Assembly (NCBI GenBank): GCA_028278145.1
Contig: JANQEV010000123.1
Coordinates: 1-43,755 of the forward strand
Direction: 5' to 3'
Source of the DNA: Chromatiales bacterium
Lineage (GTDB): Bacteria > Pseudomonadota > Gammaproteobacteria > Chromatiales > Chromatiaceae
DNA length: 43,755 nt
In this document: piece after piece, positions 34,026 to 43,755 of the stretch
Numbering within the stretch: the stretch's first letter is position 1
How the letters are laid out: the number at the start of each line of letters is the position of its first letter
Program-made: the position numbers and the translations under genes
The notes under the pieces: model-generated
Database searches by the model: none
What the model saw: the letters and a program-made list of their open reading frames with translations, nothing else
What the model was told of the DNA's origin: nothing

Positions 34026-35696
34026 TTATTCGTCCTGACCTTCAGAACCAGCAGGCTCTGCTTTGCTGTCGGTTTCCGGCTGGGCTGCCTTCTGTTCCGG
34101 TTTTTGTTCTGATGTTGCCTTGGCCTCTTCTTTATTGTCGGTTTCTGGCTGGGCTGCCTTCTCTTTTGCTTCCTGCTCTTTTTTCAGGGCCTCTGCAGCC
34201 TCTTTCTTCTTCTTCATAGCCGCCTTCTTGGCTTCCATCTTGGCCTTCTTCTCGGCGGCCTCTCTTTCCAGGCGTTCGTTTCTGGCCTCGGCACGTTCAC
34301 GGGCACGCTCCTTCTTGGCCTGATCCCGATCCAGCTGCAGGTTGGCGGCCTTGGCGCTACGGAAGAACTGCACCAGGGGAATGCGTGAGGGGCAGACATG
34401 GGAGCAGCAGCCACACTCGATGCAGTCGAACAGGTTGTTATGCTTGGCCTTCTCCAAGGCACTTGAGCGGATGTGCCAGTACATGTTCTGTGGCACCAGG
34501 CTCATGGGGCAGGCGTCGACGCAGCGCAGGCAACGGATGCAGGCGTTGATGTTGCCGGTAGATGGCACCTCTTCAATGCTGGGTACCAGGACGCAGTTGT
34601 TGGCCTTGCCCACTGGTATTTCGTCGGAACGCATGCTGAAGCCCATCATGGGGCCACCCAGGATCAGCTTGCTGGCCTTGTTGGTGTAGCCGCCCACCTG
34701 GGGTACCAGTTCCTCTACCGGGGTGCCTAGGAGCACCTCCATGTTCTGTGGCTCCTTGACGCCCTCGCCGGTCAGGGTGACCAGACGTGAGATCAGGGGC
34801 TTACCCTCCAGCACCGCATCGGCCACAGCGGCGCAGGTGCTGACATTCTGTACTACTACACCGATCTGCGCTGGAATACCGCCCTGGCGCACCTCCTTGC
34901 CGGTGAGGATGTATATCAACTGTTTCTCACCACCACTGGGGTAGCGAGTAGGGATAACAATGACATGGGCATTTGGCAGCTTATCAGTGGCTGCTATGGC
35001 CTTTTTCATCACCTCAATCGCCTTGGGCTTATTGTCCTCAATGGCGATAAGGCACTCCTTGGCGTCAAGCAGGTAGTTCATGATGGCGGCGCCATTGATA
35101 ATGCGCTCGGCATGCTCCTGCATCAGCACGTCGTCAGAGGTGATGAATGGCTCACACTCTGCACCGTTGATGATCAGTTGCTGGATATCCTGCTGGCCTT
35201 CCGGTGGACTTAGTTTAACGCTGGTGGGGAAGGAGGCACCGCCCATACCTACAATGCCGGACTGGCGTATACGCTCACGGATATCCGTTTTGTCCCAGGT
35301 GGCGTAATGCACCATAGGGGGTGGCAGATCGGTCCACTCCTCCTGGCCGTCCGGGTCAATGACGATACAGGGCCCAGGCAGTCCGGAGGGATGCGGCACC
35401 GGGTGGTCACCGATATCAACCACGGTGCCAGAGGTGGAGGCATGCACAGGTGCATTGATGAAGGCCTTGGAGGAACCTACCATCTGGCCTTTAAGCACCC
35501 GGTCGCCAACAGATACCAGGGGCTCGTTGGGAGCACCGATATGCTGCTGCAGCGGTATGATGATCTTTGATGGGATCGCAGCCTTGCCCGCTGGTTTAGT
35601 CAGGGACTGGGCCTTGTTATCTGGTACGTGTATACCTCCGGAGATTTTCCAGAGCTTACGTATTTGATTATTATCTTCTGTATAAAAGTTTGACAT
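34026..35696 (-). CDS. rnfC: Rnf/Rsx electron transport complex subunit C
   Basis: 556-aa peripheral subunit that accepts electrons from NADH or ferredoxin in characterised complexes. The N-terminal part has GGIHVPDNKAQS and the central domain GASFPTSVKLSP and INGAECEPFIT with PTRYPSGGEKQLIY (nucleotide/FMN region). Two 4Fe-4S motifs follow: CIRCLRCVDACP and CIECGCCSHVCP. The C-terminal 110 residues are a Lys/Glu/Ala-rich coiled coil with a short direct repeat (AAQPETDNK and AAQPETDSK); this tail varies strongly in length between species. Confidence 0.95.
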   Translation of the reverse strand: MSNFYTEDNNQIRKLWKISGGIHVPDNKAQSLTKPAGKAAIPSKIIIPLQQHIGAPNEPLVSVGDRVLKGQMVGSSKAFINAPVHASTSGTVVDIGDHPVPHPSGLPGPCIVIDPDGQEEWTDLPPPMVHYATWDKTDIRERIRQSGIVGMGGASFPTSVKLSPPEGQQDIQQLIINGAECEPFITSDDVLMQEHAERIINGAAIMNYLLDAKECLIAIEDNKPKAIEVMKKAIAATDKLPNAHVIVIPTRYPSGGEKQLIYILTGKEVRQGGIPAQIGVVVQNVSTCAAVADAVLEGKPLISRLVTLTGEGVKEPQNMEVLLGTPVEELVPQVGGYTNKASKLILGGPMMGFSMRSDEIPVGKANNCVLVPSIEEVPSTGNINACIRCLRCVDACPMSLVPQNMYWHIRSSALEKAKHNNLFDCIECGCCSHVCPSRIPLVQFFRSAKAANLQLDRDQAKKERARERAEARNERLEREAAEKKAKMEAKKAAMKKKKEAAEALKKEQEAKEKAAQPETDNKEEAKATSEQKPEQKAAQPETDSKAEPAGSEGQDE

Positions 35697-35709
35697 CTCT
35701 GTTCGGCCC

Positions 35710-36294
35710 CTATCCCGCCTTGCGCAGTTCCGGCATGGCGATCTCCCCGGGTACGTCTTTTTCTGGAACCGGCCAGGTCCAGTTTCTGATATCTATGGTT
35801 ATTGGCAGCATGTCGATGCAGTCCACAGGGCAGGGCTCAACGCAGGCTTCACAGCCGGTGCACTCGTCAACGATAACTGTGTGCATCAATTTGGTAGCTC
35901 CGATGATGGCATCCACCGGGCAGGCCTTAATGCACATGGTGCAGCCGATACACTCATCCTCACGGATGTAGGCAACAATAGGTCCTTGCTCTTCTTCGGT
36001 CTCGGCACCCATGGGCACGGGATCGATCCCCAGCAGTTCTGCCATTGATAGCATGGTGGCTTCACCGCCTGGAGGACAGCCGTTAATCTCGGCCTCGCCT
36101 TGAACTACTGCTTCGGCATAGGGGTGACAACCAGGGTATCCACACTGTCCACACTGGCTCTGTGGCAGCAGTTCATTGATCTTTTCCGCCATGGGATCCT
36201 CTTCCACGTGAAAGCGGATGTTGGAGTAACCCAGCAACAGGCCAAAGCCCAGGGCGAGACATGATATGGCAATAATTGCAGTCAGAATCAGCAT
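35710..36294 (-). CDS. rnfB: Rnf/Rsx electron transport complex subunit B
   Basis: 194-aa ferredoxin-like subunit. An N-terminal membrane segment ([19 protein letters not shown]) is followed by a 4Fe-4S domain with [15 protein letters not shown], then two ferredoxin-type clusters, [16 protein letters not shown] and [24 protein letters not shown] precedes the ATG. It starts 12 bases after rnfA. Confidence 0.95.
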   Translation of the reverse strand: MLILTAIIAISCLALGFGLLLGYSNIRFHVEEDPMAEKINELLPQSQCGQCGYPGCHPYAEAVVQGEAEINGCPPGGEATMLSMAELLGIDPVPMGAETEEEQGPIVAYIREDECIGCTMCIKACPVDAIIGATKLMHTVIVDECTGCEACVEPCPVDCIDMLPITIDIRNWTWPVPEKDVPGEIAMPELRKAG

Positions 36295-36306
36295 CTCAAA
36301 TCCACC

Positions 36307-36888
36307 TTATGTAGCAACCAGGCCAGCGAAGCCCATGAATGCCATGGACATCAGACCTGCAGTGACCAGACCTATGGCGCCACCCCCGAAGGGCTTGGGT
36401 ACATCAGATACGTCGATGCGCTCACGCATGGCGGCAAACAGAACCAGTACCAGGGAGAAGCCCAGGGCGGCACCGAAGCCGTACAGTGCTGACTCGATGA
36501 AGTTGTGTTTTTCCTGAATGTTGAGCAGGGCAACACCCAGTACGGCACAGTTGGTGGTGATCAGAGGCAGGAAGATGCCCAGCAACTGGTAGAGTACTGG
36601 ACTGGTCTTGTGCATCACCATCTCGGTGAACTGCACCACCACGGCGATGATGAGGATGAAGGCAATGGTACGGAGATACTCCATCCCTAACGGTGCCAGC
36701 ATGTACTCATTGGTAAGATAGCTGATGACAGATGAGAGGGTCAGCACAAAGCTGGTGGCCAGACTCATGCCAATAGCGGTATCAACCTTGCCGGAAACTC
36801 CCATAAACGGGCAGAGCCCAAGGAATTTTACCAGTACAAAGTTGTTGACCAGAATGGTACTGATCAGTATCAGGACATATTCTTGCAT
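36307..36888 (-). CDS. rnfA: Rnf/Rsx electron transport complex subunit A
   Basis: 193-aa polytopic subunit and first gene of the operon. Signatures: [20 protein letters not shown] near the N-terminus with a conserved Cys, [12 protein letters not shown] with the second Cys, and FAAMRERI. The whole complex couples electron transfer between reduced ferredoxin and NAD(H) to ion movement, or keeps SoxR reduced in enterobacteria; which applies here cannot be told. No strong ribosome site is seen before the ATG. Confidence 0.95.
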   Translation of the reverse strand: MQEYVLILISTILVNNFVLVKFLGLCPFMGVSGKVDTAIGMSLATSFVLTLSSVISYLTNEYMLAPLGMEYLRTIAFILIIAVVVQFTEMVMHKTSPVLYQLLGIFLPLITTNCAVLGVALLNIQEKHNFIESALYGFGAALGFSLVLVLFAAMRERIDVSDVPKPFGGGAIGLVTAGLMSMAFMGFAGLVAT

Positions 36889-37239
36889 CGGATTTTTCTA
36901 CATGTTTTTAATTAATAGGTTATTTGCTAATACACTATTCGATCGTAGCATTCTCTAAAAAAACCATGAGCGGGGCAATACTAAATATAGTAATGGCCCT
37001 ATCTATTCACCCATCGCTTGAAACGGCGATATATTATATTAATGCAGCGATAAAATATACCTGCGGCCTGAGGTGTTATTCCCGTATGGGGAAAAGTTGA
37101 ATTCTATATTAGAAACCTGATGGCAGGCATTGATATTTGCAGGAAGAGGAACTATGCCATATCCCGATATACATGAGATATGGCTGACCAGATGTTTGCC
37201 TCATCTGTTATTGTGAGGATCTAGTTTGCAGGTTTTAAC
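36889..37239. other. Intergenic region metG / rnfA with stem-loops
   Basis: About 350 AT-rich bases. GCCATATC (37156-37163) and GATATGGC (37177-37184) form a perfect 8-bp stem, and CCTCA/TGAGG (37199-37218) a small one; neither has a T-run, so they are poor terminators for metG. An imperfect dyad around 36972-36999 is followed on minus, 9 bases on, by seven T. The rnf promoter must lie near 36900-36960, but no clear boxes stand out. Confidence 0.4.
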
Positions 37240-39279
37240 CTATTTAACCTTCATCCCGGGTATGGCACCGGAATCTGGGTTCAATACAAACAGGTCCTTG
37301 CCACCTGGGCCTGCTGCCAGAACCATGCCCTCTGATACACCGAAGCGCATTTTGCGCGGGGCCAGGTTTGCCACCATCACAGTGAGGCGCCCTTCCAGGT
37401 CTTCTGGTGCGTAGGCAGATTTTATTCCTGCAAACACATTGCGGGTTTCTCCACCCAGATCCAGTGTGAGTTGCAATAGTTTGTCTGCTCCATCTACATG
37501 TTCTGCCTTGACTATCTTTACTACTCTCAGGTCCACCTTGGCGAAATCCGGGAACTCGATGGTGTCGGCAATGGGATCATCAGCAAGTGGTCCCGTTGGT
37601 TTAGTCTCGGTCTTGGACTGTGCCGCAAGATCTTCTTTGGAATCGTTAACCATGGCCTCAATCTGTGGTTGCTCAACCCGGGTCATCAGAGGCTTGAACT
37701 TGGCGATGGCATGACCGGTAAGGGGCTGCTCCAGGCTGTCCCAGGTCAGGGGCTCGATCTGCAGGAAGGCCTCTGATTTCTCAGCAGTCCCTGGCAAGAT
37801 AGGACGCAGGTAGCCGATCAGGATGCGGAACAGGTTAATACCCATTGAACAGACATCGTGCAGTTCCTGGTCTTTGCCTTCCTCCTTGGCAATGACCCAA
37901 GGCTTTTTGTCGTCTATGTACTGGTTGGCACGGTCGGCCAGGGCCATGATCTCGCGTACTGCATGGCTGAACTCCCGTGCCTCGTAGCGGGCAGCGATGG
38001 ATTCACCGGCGGCTACAAACTCATCGAACAGGGTCTGCTCGGCAATGTTTTCTGACAGGGTGCCGTTGAACCTCTTCTTGATAAAGCCGGAGCAGCGGCT
38101 GGCTATATTTACCACCTTGCCCACCAGGTCGGAGTTTACCCGGGCGCTGAAATCCTCCAGGTTCAGATCTATGTCTTCCACTCCAGAGCTGAGCTTGGCG
38201 GCAAAGTAGTAGCGCAGATACTCAGGATTGAGGTGTTCCAGGTAGGTGCTGGCCTTGATGAAGGTGCCACGGGACTTGGACATCTTCTGTCCGTCCACGG
38301 TGAGGAACCCATGGGAGAAGATGGCGCTGGGGGTACGGAAGTCGGCACCGTGCAGCATGGCCGGCCAGAACAGGGCATGGAAGTAGATAATGTCTTTGCC
38401 AATGAAGTGGTACAGCTCGGCCGCAGAGTCCTTACCCCAGAAATCATCGAACTCCAGGCCATCGGTCTTGTCGCACAGGTTTTTGAAGCTGGCCATGTAA
38501 CCGATGGGGGCATCCATCCATACATAGAAGAACTTGCCTGGGTGGTCCGGAATCTCAAATCCGAAATAGGGGGCGTCGCGGGATATGTCCCACTCCTGCA
38601 AGCCGGCCTCGAACCACTCATCCAGCTTGTTGGCTACCTCGCTCTGCAGGTGGCCACCGCGGGTCCACTCTTTGAGCATCTGTTCAAAATCACCCAGCTT
38701 GAAGAAGTAGTGCTCTGACTCTTTGTCCACCGGGGTAGCGCCAGACACCGCGGAAACCGGGTTTTTCAGTTCTGCCGGTGAGTAGCTGGCACCGCAGACC
38801 TCGCAGTTGTCACCATACTGGTCTTGAGCCCCGCACTTGGGGCATTCACCCTTGATGAAGCGGTCCGGCAGAAACATGTTCTCTACCGGGTCGTAGGCCT
38901 GGGTAATGGTGCGGTTGTGGATATGTCCCTTATCGCTGTTACGCCGGTAGATCAGGGAGGCGTACTCACGGTTCTCATCCGAATGGGTGGAGTGGTAGTT
39001 ATCGAATCCTACCCGGAATGCGGCAAAATCGGCCTGATGTTCTTCAGCTACCCGAGCAATCAACTCCTCCGGCTCTATCCCATCCTGACGCGCTCTGAGC
39101 ATAATTGGGGTACCATGGGCGTCGTCTGCGCACACATAGATGCACTGGTGCCCTCGCATTTTCTGAAAACGTACCCATATATCTGTCTGCAGATACTCCA
39201 CCAGGTGCCCGATGTGGATGGGGCCATTGGCATAGGGCAGGGCGCTGGTAACCAGGATTTTTCGTTGTTTATTGCTCAT
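37240..39279 (-). CDS. metG: Methionyl-tRNA synthetase
   Basis: 679-aa class I synthetase. HIGH motif at residues 22-25 ([11 protein letters not shown]), zinc-knuckle region [18 protein letters not shown], and KMSKSRG for the second ATP signature. The C-terminal part is a tRNA-binding domain ([48 protein letters not shown]) used for dimerisation, as in E. coli. The ATG at 39279 (MSNKQRK) matches the family start; the frame is open for 17 codons further. It diverges from apbC. Confidence 0.96.
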   Translation of the reverse strand: MSNKQRKILVTSALPYANGPIHIGHLVEYLQTDIWVRFQKMRGHQCIYVCADDAHGTPIMLRARQDGIEPEELIARVAEEHQADFAAFRVGFDNYHSTHSDENREYASLIYRRNSDKGHIHNRTITQAYDPVENMFLPDRFIKGECPKCGAQDQYGDNCEVCGASYSPAELKNPVSAVSGATPVDKESEHYFFKLGDFEQMLKEWTRGGHLQSEVANKLDEWFEAGLQEWDISRDAPYFGFEIPDHPGKFFYVWMDAPIGYMASFKNLCDKTDGLEFDDFWGKDSAAELYHFIGKDIIYFHALFWPAMLHGADFRTPSAIFSHGFLTVDGQKMSKSRGTFIKASTYLEHLNPEYLRYYFAAKLSSGVEDIDLNLEDFSARVNSDLVGKVVNIASRCSGFIKKRFNGTLSENIAEQTLFDEFVAAGESIAARYEAREFSHAVREIMALADRANQYIDDKKPWVIAKEEGKDQELHDVCSMGINLFRILIGYLRPILPGTAEKSEAFLQIEPLTWDSLEQPLTGHAIAKFKPLMTRVEQPQIEAMVNDSKEDLAAQSKTETKPTGPLADDPIADTIEFPDFAKVDLRVVKIVKAEHVDGADKLLQLTLDLGGETRNVFAGIKSAYAPEDLEGRLTVMVANLAPRKMRFGVSEGMVLAAGPGGKDLFVLNPDSGAIPGMKVK

Positions 39280-39574
39280 TTTTGGATATTTTGTGTAATT
39301 CTGTAAACGCAGGATTATTTCACATATCATTCGCTACGAACATCCAGGGAACTGCCTGATTTATCCACTAATGTGTGGTGTGTGCAATATTCCACCATCT
39401 TTAGAGCCATGCCTTTTCAATCTGGTGGTATAAGCAGTGGAATAGGTTTTTTTAAAAAAGACCAACTATTTTGGTTGGGAAAGGGCGCTGTGTTGGTGTA
39501 AACTGCGCCTCATGCATTTATGGTAATACTCTAATATACGCCGGCAGTGACCGGTTGGCAGGAGAAAACGAATT
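39280..39574. other. Divergent intergenic region metG / apbC
   Basis: About 295 bases. A dyad CCAAC (39462-39466) and GTTGG (39474-39478) follows a T-then-A-rich stretch and might be an operator. A possible promoter for apbC is TTGGTG, 17 bases, ATTTAT (ending near 39516), weak. Nothing else recognised. Confidence 0.35.
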
Positions 39575-40666
39575 ATGTCTGAACTGACACGTGAGCAGAT
39601 AGAAGAGGCGATCAAGGGGTATCAGGAGCCCCACCTGGAGCAGGATCTGGTTGAGGCCAAGGCCATAAAGGATGTGGCTATCGATGGTGACAAGGTAAAG
39701 GTCACCGTGGAATTGGGCTTCCCAGCCGCTGGTTTCCAGGATGAGCTGATCGCTACGGTAAAAGAGAAGGTGGAGTCGGTCTCCGGAGTCGGTTCTGCTG
39801 AGGTTGATCTGGGCTGGAATGTGGTTGCCCACTCAGTGCAGAAATCCCTCAAGCCTATCGATAATGTTAAGAACATCATTGCAGTGGCCTCTGGTAAGGG
39901 TGGTGTAGGTAAATCCACCACCGCTGTTAACCTGGCCCTGGCCCTGGCAGCAGAGGGTGCCAAGGTAGGTGTGCTGGATGCCGATATCTACGGTCCATCC
40001 CAGCCCCGTATGCTGGGTGTGGCGGGTCAGCCGGAATCGAAAGACGGTAAGACCCTGGAGCCCATGGAGAACTACGGTCTGCAGGCCATGTCCATAGGTT
40101 TTCTAGTGGATGAGGAGACGCCGATGATCTGGCGTGGTCCTATGGTAACCCAGGCCCTGGAGCAGCTTTTGAACGACACCAACTGGGATAACCTGGACTA
40201 CCTGGTTATCGACCTGCCACCTGGCACCGGTGACACCCAGCTTACCCTGGCCCAGAAGGTGCCGGTATCCGGTGCCGTAATCGTTACCACCCCGCAGGAC
40301 ATCGCGCTACTGGATGCCCGTAAGGGATTCAAGATGTTCGAGAAGGTTGAAGTACCGGTGCTCGGAATCGTCGAGAATATGAGCATTCATATCTGTTCCA
40401 AGTGTGGGCATGAGGAGCATATCTTCGGTGAAGGTGGTGGTACCCGCATGGCAGAACAGTATGGAGTGGACTTCCTGGGTGCTCTGCCACTGGATATCCG
40501 TATCCGTGAGGAGACCGATGGTGGCAAGCCCACGGTTATCGCGGAGCCGGATCATCGTATCTCCCAGATCTACCGGGAGATTGCCCGTAAGACCGCGGCC
40601 AAGCTGTCACAGCAGGCCAAGAGTTACGCAGCCAAGTTCCCAAGTATTGTGATTCAGAATAACTAA
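39575..40666 (+). CDS. apbC: Iron-sulfur cluster carrier protein, Mrp/ApbC family
   Basis: 363-aa P-loop ATPase that binds and transfers 4Fe-4S clusters to target enzymes. An N-terminal MIP18-like domain (residues 1-90) precedes the deviant Walker A at 107-115 (GKGGVGKST), then VLDADIYGPSQPRMLG and LPPGTGDTQLTLAQ, and a CxxC in HICSKCGHEEHIFGEGGG that bridges the cluster in the dimer. CAGGAG precedes the ATG. Divergence from metG is a common arrangement in gammaproteobacteria, which supports the assignment (also named mrp). Confidence 0.94.
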   Translation: MSELTREQIEEAIKGYQEPHLEQDLVEAKAIKDVAIDGDKVKVTVELGFPAAGFQDELIATVKEKVESVSGVGSAEVDLGWNVVAHSVQKSLKPIDNVKNIIAVASGKGGVGKSTTAVNLALALAAEGAKVGVLDADIYGPSQPRMLGVAGQPESKDGKTLEPMENYGLQAMSIGFLVDEETPMIWRGPMVTQALEQLLNDTNWDNLDYLVIDLPPGTGDTQLTLAQKVPVSGAVIVTTPQDIALLDARKGFKMFEKVEVPVLGIVENMSIHICSKCGHEEHIFGEGGGTRMAEQYGVDFLGALPLDIRIREETDGGKPTVIAEPDHRISQIYREIARKTAAKLSQQAKSYAAKFPSIVIQNN

Positions 40667-40686
40667 TCGGCTATGCCGAGCTTGGT

Positions 40687-40724
40687 AAAACCCCGGGAAG
40701 CGAACTGCTTTCCGGGGTTTTTTT
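40687..40724 (+). terminator. Intrinsic terminator of apbC
   Basis: AAAACCCCGGGAAGC (40687-40701) pairs with GCTTTCCGGGGTTTT (40707-40721), one G-U, followed by seven T. The complementary A-run makes it work on minus too, for the convergent GGDEF gene. Confidence 0.9.
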
Positions 40725-40746
40725 ATCTCGTATGTTTACTCTTGGG

Positions 40747-42636
40747 TTATGCTGGACTTGTGTCCACCTGGTTGCGGCCCGCAACCTTGGCTGCATAGAG
40801 GGAATCGTCGGCGCGTTTTAGTAATACATGCAAGGGTTCGCCCTCGCTGTATTCAGCAATTCCCAGACTGATGGTCATCTCTTCTTCATAGTTGAATTTG
40901 TGTTCAGCTACTGCCTGCCGCAGTCGTTCCGCCTGCAGAATGGAGCCTTTTAGATCAGTCTCCGGAAGAATTACCAGGAACTCCTCACCTCCATAACGAT
41001 ATATGCTGTCCAGTTGTCGAATCTGTAAGCAGATTATCTTTACGATCTCCTTGATCACCTCATCTCCAGCACCATGCCCGTAGGTGTCATTAATGCGCTT
41101 GAAGTGGTCGATGTCGATGGCAATCAGGGAGAATCCGCGTTTATACCGCAGTGCATTCTCCTCCATCTGCTTCAGGTCGGAATTGAACTTGGCGCGATTG
41201 AACACTCCGGTAAGGGCATCTGTCTTGGCCATCTTTTCCAGTCGCCGTTCCATCTGCTTGCGTTCTGTTATGTCCAGGGCAAAACCAACGATATAGGGTT
41301 TGTTTTCCAGCTCTGTACGCAAGCCGGTGGCATAGACTGGTATAACTTTTGATGTCTTGGTAAGTGCATCAAACTCGGCATGCGCAGATCCTTCCTGGAA
41401 TACAGTTTCCATCTTCTTTTTCAGTGCAGATTGATGATCTTTTTCTATCAGGTCAGTGGCGTGCATTCGGGATATCTCATCACCGCTGTATTCAGATATA
41501 CGTTCGAGCTCACGGTTCCAGCGTCTGAACCTGCCATCGGTGTCTATAAGAAAAAACAGCCCAGGTAGGCCATCCACCAGTGCAGAGCTGAAGCTGGTCT
41601 CATCCAGCAGTCTTTTTACCAGATGGCTTTCTCTACGGTAAAAAATCATCGACAGTACTACCATCAGGACTATGGCACTGGAAAGTCCCGCCCCGACTAG
41701 TAGTGCGTGTTGTCGCAACTCACTGATCCTTTCCTTCAGCATCTCCTTCAGCAGGCCGCGCACACTTCCACAGATTACGTCACAGATTCCAACAGCATGG
41801 GTGCCTTTACCAAAGAAACTCAGGGCGTCCAGATCTGAGTCTCTGTGTTTTATTATGTCCATGGCAGCAGCGGTAAAAAGTGATATTTTTTCATCAATAT
41901 TTCTGAATCTGTCCGCCAGCTGTGACTTGATCTCTGGGTTGAGGGAAAATACTGCCCGTAGGTTGCGTGCCACATGGGCCAGTTCCAGGTTGACAGCCTC
42001 AATCTCCCGCTGCAACTGGTGAAGATCGCTCATCCCGTATATATCGCCAGCGATGATTCCAGCTCCCAGGCCGCGCACTCGCCCTATCGACTCCACTACG
42101 GATGGCAGGTGGTTGGTTGAGAGATCAGCCAGGTAGTAGGTGGCTACATCCGCGTCTAGTGCCAAATGGGATCTGTTGGCAGTATGCAGCAGCATGTCAC
42201 GAAATGTTTCTATATGTTTGGTAAAGCGTTCAAAGGAGTCTGGATCACTCTGTTTTGCAAGTTCATCCTGGAGCGTACCGAGATCTCTCTGCAATTTCCG
42301 CAGGTTATTGTTTATCCCTATTTCGGTTCCATATGGGTCACTGAGAACAGTTTTGAATTTCGCGTTTAATTGATCCTGTGCCTTTTGGTAGGGGACTTCG
42401 GCGCCGAGATCTCCGTTCCGCAACACCTCATACAGGCCACGTACCTTCTGTGCTTCAAACATGGTCGCCTGTAGTTTCTTTACATAATTTACACCAAGCA
42501 GCTCACGTTCGGCTGAACTGGTCTGGGTCTGAAAATCCTTTAGGAAAATCAGTGCGGATCCGGCAATAAGTATCCCTGCCAGCAGGATTATAAACTGGTA
42601 AAGGCGTTGTTGATGGAAAGGGGCACTGTTGTTCAT
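40747..42636 (-). CDS. Membrane-bound diguanylate cyclase with PAS domain
   Basis: 629 aa. Membrane segments at about 12-31 and 313-332 enclose a helical periplasmic sensor region (about 280 residues). A PAS domain follows (about 340-455, with FLIDTDGRFRRWNRELERISEYSG and the linking DITERK). The C-terminal GGDEF domain is intact: TDALTGVFNRAKF, IDIDHFKRINDTYGHGAGD and GGEEF at 549-553, with an RxxD inhibitory site (RQLD, 540-543) exactly five residues earlier. It should make c-di-GMP from GTP under product inhibition. No EAL domain. The sensed signal is unknown; the gene is monocistronic. Confidence 0.92.
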   Translation of the reverse strand: MNNSAPFHQQRLYQFIILLAGILIAGSALIFLKDFQTQTSSAERELLGVNYVKKLQATMFEAQKVRGLYEVLRNGDLGAEVPYQKAQDQLNAKFKTVLSDPYGTEIGINNNLRKLQRDLGTLQDELAKQSDPDSFERFTKHIETFRDMLLHTANRSHLALDADVATYYLADLSTNHLPSVVESIGRVRGLGAGIIAGDIYGMSDLHQLQREIEAVNLELAHVARNLRAVFSLNPEIKSQLADRFRNIDEKISLFTAAAMDIIKHRDSDLDALSFFGKGTHAVGICDVICGSVRGLLKEMLKERISELRQHALLVGAGLSSAIVLMVVLSMIFYRRESHLVKRLLDETSFSSALVDGLPGLFFLIDTDGRFRRWNRELERISEYSGDEISRMHATDLIEKDHQSALKKKMETVFQEGSAHAEFDALTKTSKVIPVYATGLRTELENKPYIVGFALDITERKQMERRLEKMAKTDALTGVFNRAKFNSDLKQMEENALRYKRGFSLIAIDIDHFKRINDTYGHGAGDEVIKEIVKIICLQIRQLDSIYRYGGEEFLVILPETDLKGSILQAERLRQAVAEHKFNYEEEMTISLGIAEYSEGEPLHVLLKRADDSLYAAKVAGRNQVDTSPA

Positions 42637-43065
42637 ATTTTATAATGTTCTATGTTTAGAGGTTAGGAAGAACAGCAGGTGACGTCAAGAAAATCTGTTA
42701 ATTATCAGAGTCCTATGGTTGGTTTTTATGATTAGATATTCAGAATATATTGGAGTGCGAGCCTAACAAACGTGATATTGCTTAGGTGGTATATGTAATG
42801 ATTTATTTTGCCCTAGCAAAACTTGGTGGTAACAGCCTATTTATTACATGTTGCGTCTGTATGGATAAGGGTCAAAGCTAGGGTGATGGGTGTGGAGCCT
42901 GTGCTCTTCTATCAATACGGTTATTTTCTTTTCTGTTCAACTGCTTCAGTGCTGCAGATGAGTTACTGCGCGAACCTGGTATTGTCTTCCCACCTTGATT
43001 GGCTGTCTATTTACACTGCTGTAGAATCCAGAATGTATAACGCTTATTTGTTGATGGAATACAGG
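42637..43065. other. Intergenic region, nothing convincing
   Basis: About 430 AT-rich bases. The reading frame of the next gene is open back to 42823, but the upstream part looks non-coding because the signal peptide starts at 43066. No repeat or RNA gene recognised. Confidence 0.4.
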
Positions 43066-43542
43066 ATGAAATCTCTGTTCTTTGCGATTGTCTCTGCCAT
43101 GACCCTGCTTTTTCCAGGTGTATATGTTCAATCTGCGGATGCAGAGCCAGTGCCAATGGCTTACATCAGTATTCCTTTTGGTAGTACCTCCAAGGTGATG
43201 GCTGATTATGGTTTGCAACTGGCCAGGATTGATCCTGGTAGCAGTGGCGTGAGGTCTATTTCCTCCTCTACACCATATTTAGACCTGAAATTCAGCGGTA
43301 CTCAGCTGGACTCATTTTCAGTGAATGGGATTAACACTATAAGTAAGGTTACTAGTCTCAATGCTGATGGGACCAGCTCTACGCACAGCAGTATCAATTG
43401 GAACTATGTTGGTTGGGGGTTGTTGGCCTTTGGTGGTCTATGGTGGGTCTGCGAGGAGAGGGATTGGGATCTGTGTGGTGGTGATCGTGATAGTGATGAT
43501 GATAATGGTGGGATGACGGTGGTTGAGCCACCTGAGTTGTAG
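43066..43542 (+). CDS. Small secreted protein of unknown function
   Basis: 158 aa from ATG 43066, chosen because a standard signal peptide begins there (KSLFFAIVSAMTLLFPGVYV, cleavage near SADA). The mature part has a short beta-rich region (MAYISIPFGSTSKVMADYGLQL, LDLKFSGTQLDSFSVNGI) that reads like a family of small exported proteins I have seen in gammaproteobacteria but cannot name. A hydrophobic VGWGLLAFGGLWWVC segment and an Asp-rich tail (DRDSDDDNGG) end it. In-frame ATGs at 43033 and 43054 are alternatives. Confidence 0.6.
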   Translation: MKSLFFAIVSAMTLLFPGVYVQSADAEPVPMAYISIPFGSTSKVMADYGLQLARIDPGSSGVRSISSSTPYLDLKFSGTQLDSFSVNGINTISKVTSLNADGTSSTHSSINWNYVGWGLLAFGGLWWVCEERDWDLCGGDRDSDDDNGGMTVVEPPEL

Positions 43543-43755
43543 CTTTGATCATGCCGTCGGACTTGATCTGGCATCCAGTTGTTCTTTTTAAGACTCAGTA
43601 AATAGTTTCACAGCCTATATACCACGATTCTTTTTCTACCTTTTTTGTCTGGCTGCGAGTCCCTTTCTTTTGGTCGCTCAAAAGAAAGGGACGAAAGAAA
43701 AGAGCGCCCTGGTGTTCCACCCTTCGGGTACCCTGTGCTTCTCGTTTCCAGCGGG
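43543..43755. other. Right-edge non-coding region with long palindrome
   Basis: GTCCCTTTCTTTTG (43659-43672) and CAAAAGAAAGGGAC (43679-43692) form a perfect 14-bp stem with a 6-base loop. The following purine/pyrimidine stretches and the ACCCTTCGGGT element (43719-43729) resemble a sequence block that, from memory, recurs between genes in many gammaproteobacteria. It may be an interspersed repeat or the leader of a gene beyond the window. No ORF could be assigned. Confidence 0.55.

Noticed and set aside
42823-43065. Longer start for the last secreted protein (239 aa)
   Set aside because: The added 81 residues lack coding character and would bury the signal peptide inside the protein.

Overview
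The window looks like chromosomal DNA of a free-living or symbiotic gammaproteobacterium. The inference rests on the six-subunit Rnf/Rsx complex with nth close by, a DUF1841-type protein, an Mrp/ApbC carrier, a VPLPA-type sorting signal and moderate GC. The gene content is reminiscent of sulfur-oxidising Chromatiales-like lineages, but no marker here fixes the genus. I found no rRNA, tRNA, CRISPR array, transposase or phage gene.

Layout. Positions 1-419 (minus) hold the N-terminal B12-binding part of a fused isobutyryl-CoA mutase. Diverging from it, 856-10411 is a tightly packed plus-strand operon for leucine/isoleucine catabolism: isovaleryl-CoA dehydrogenase, thiolase, methylcrotonyl-CoA carboxylase beta, methylglutaconyl-CoA hydratase, HMG-CoA lyase, an SDR dehydrogenase and acetoacetyl-CoA synthetase, trailed by an isochorismatase-like hydrolase and a small lipoprotein. 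The biotin-bearing carboxylase subunit (liuD) is absent. argG follows, then a PEP-CTERM-like surface protein, and convergent to it a DMT/EamA exporter.

Upstream of the exporter (13799-13974, minus) lies a promoter-like element, an extended RNA hairpin and a perfect intrinsic terminator, with a possible antiterminator pairing. This is the best candidate here for an undescribed regulatory element.

From 14078 to 22006 come a conserved protein of unknown function, a membrane-anchored beta-propeller-like protein, a dihaem cytochrome c4, a bacterial voltage-gated channel whose selectivity filter has three acidic residues, and an ACP/AMP-ligase/PlsC fusion. hemH (minus) and copA/copZ (plus) flank an intergenic region containing a 213-bp-period tandem duplication with two REPIN-like palindrome pairs.

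From 26313 to 29679 there is a secreted LEA-like repeat protein, a secreted protein with two 80-residue-period repeats, a host-attachment-family protein, a DUF1841 protein and nth. A degenerate RpfC-like sensor (29872-31539, plus) sits between nth and the rnfABCDGE operon (36888-31612, minus). The window ends with metG (minus), apbC/mrp (plus), a PAS-GGDEF diguanylate cyclase (minus), a small secreted protein and a long perfect palindrome near the right edge.
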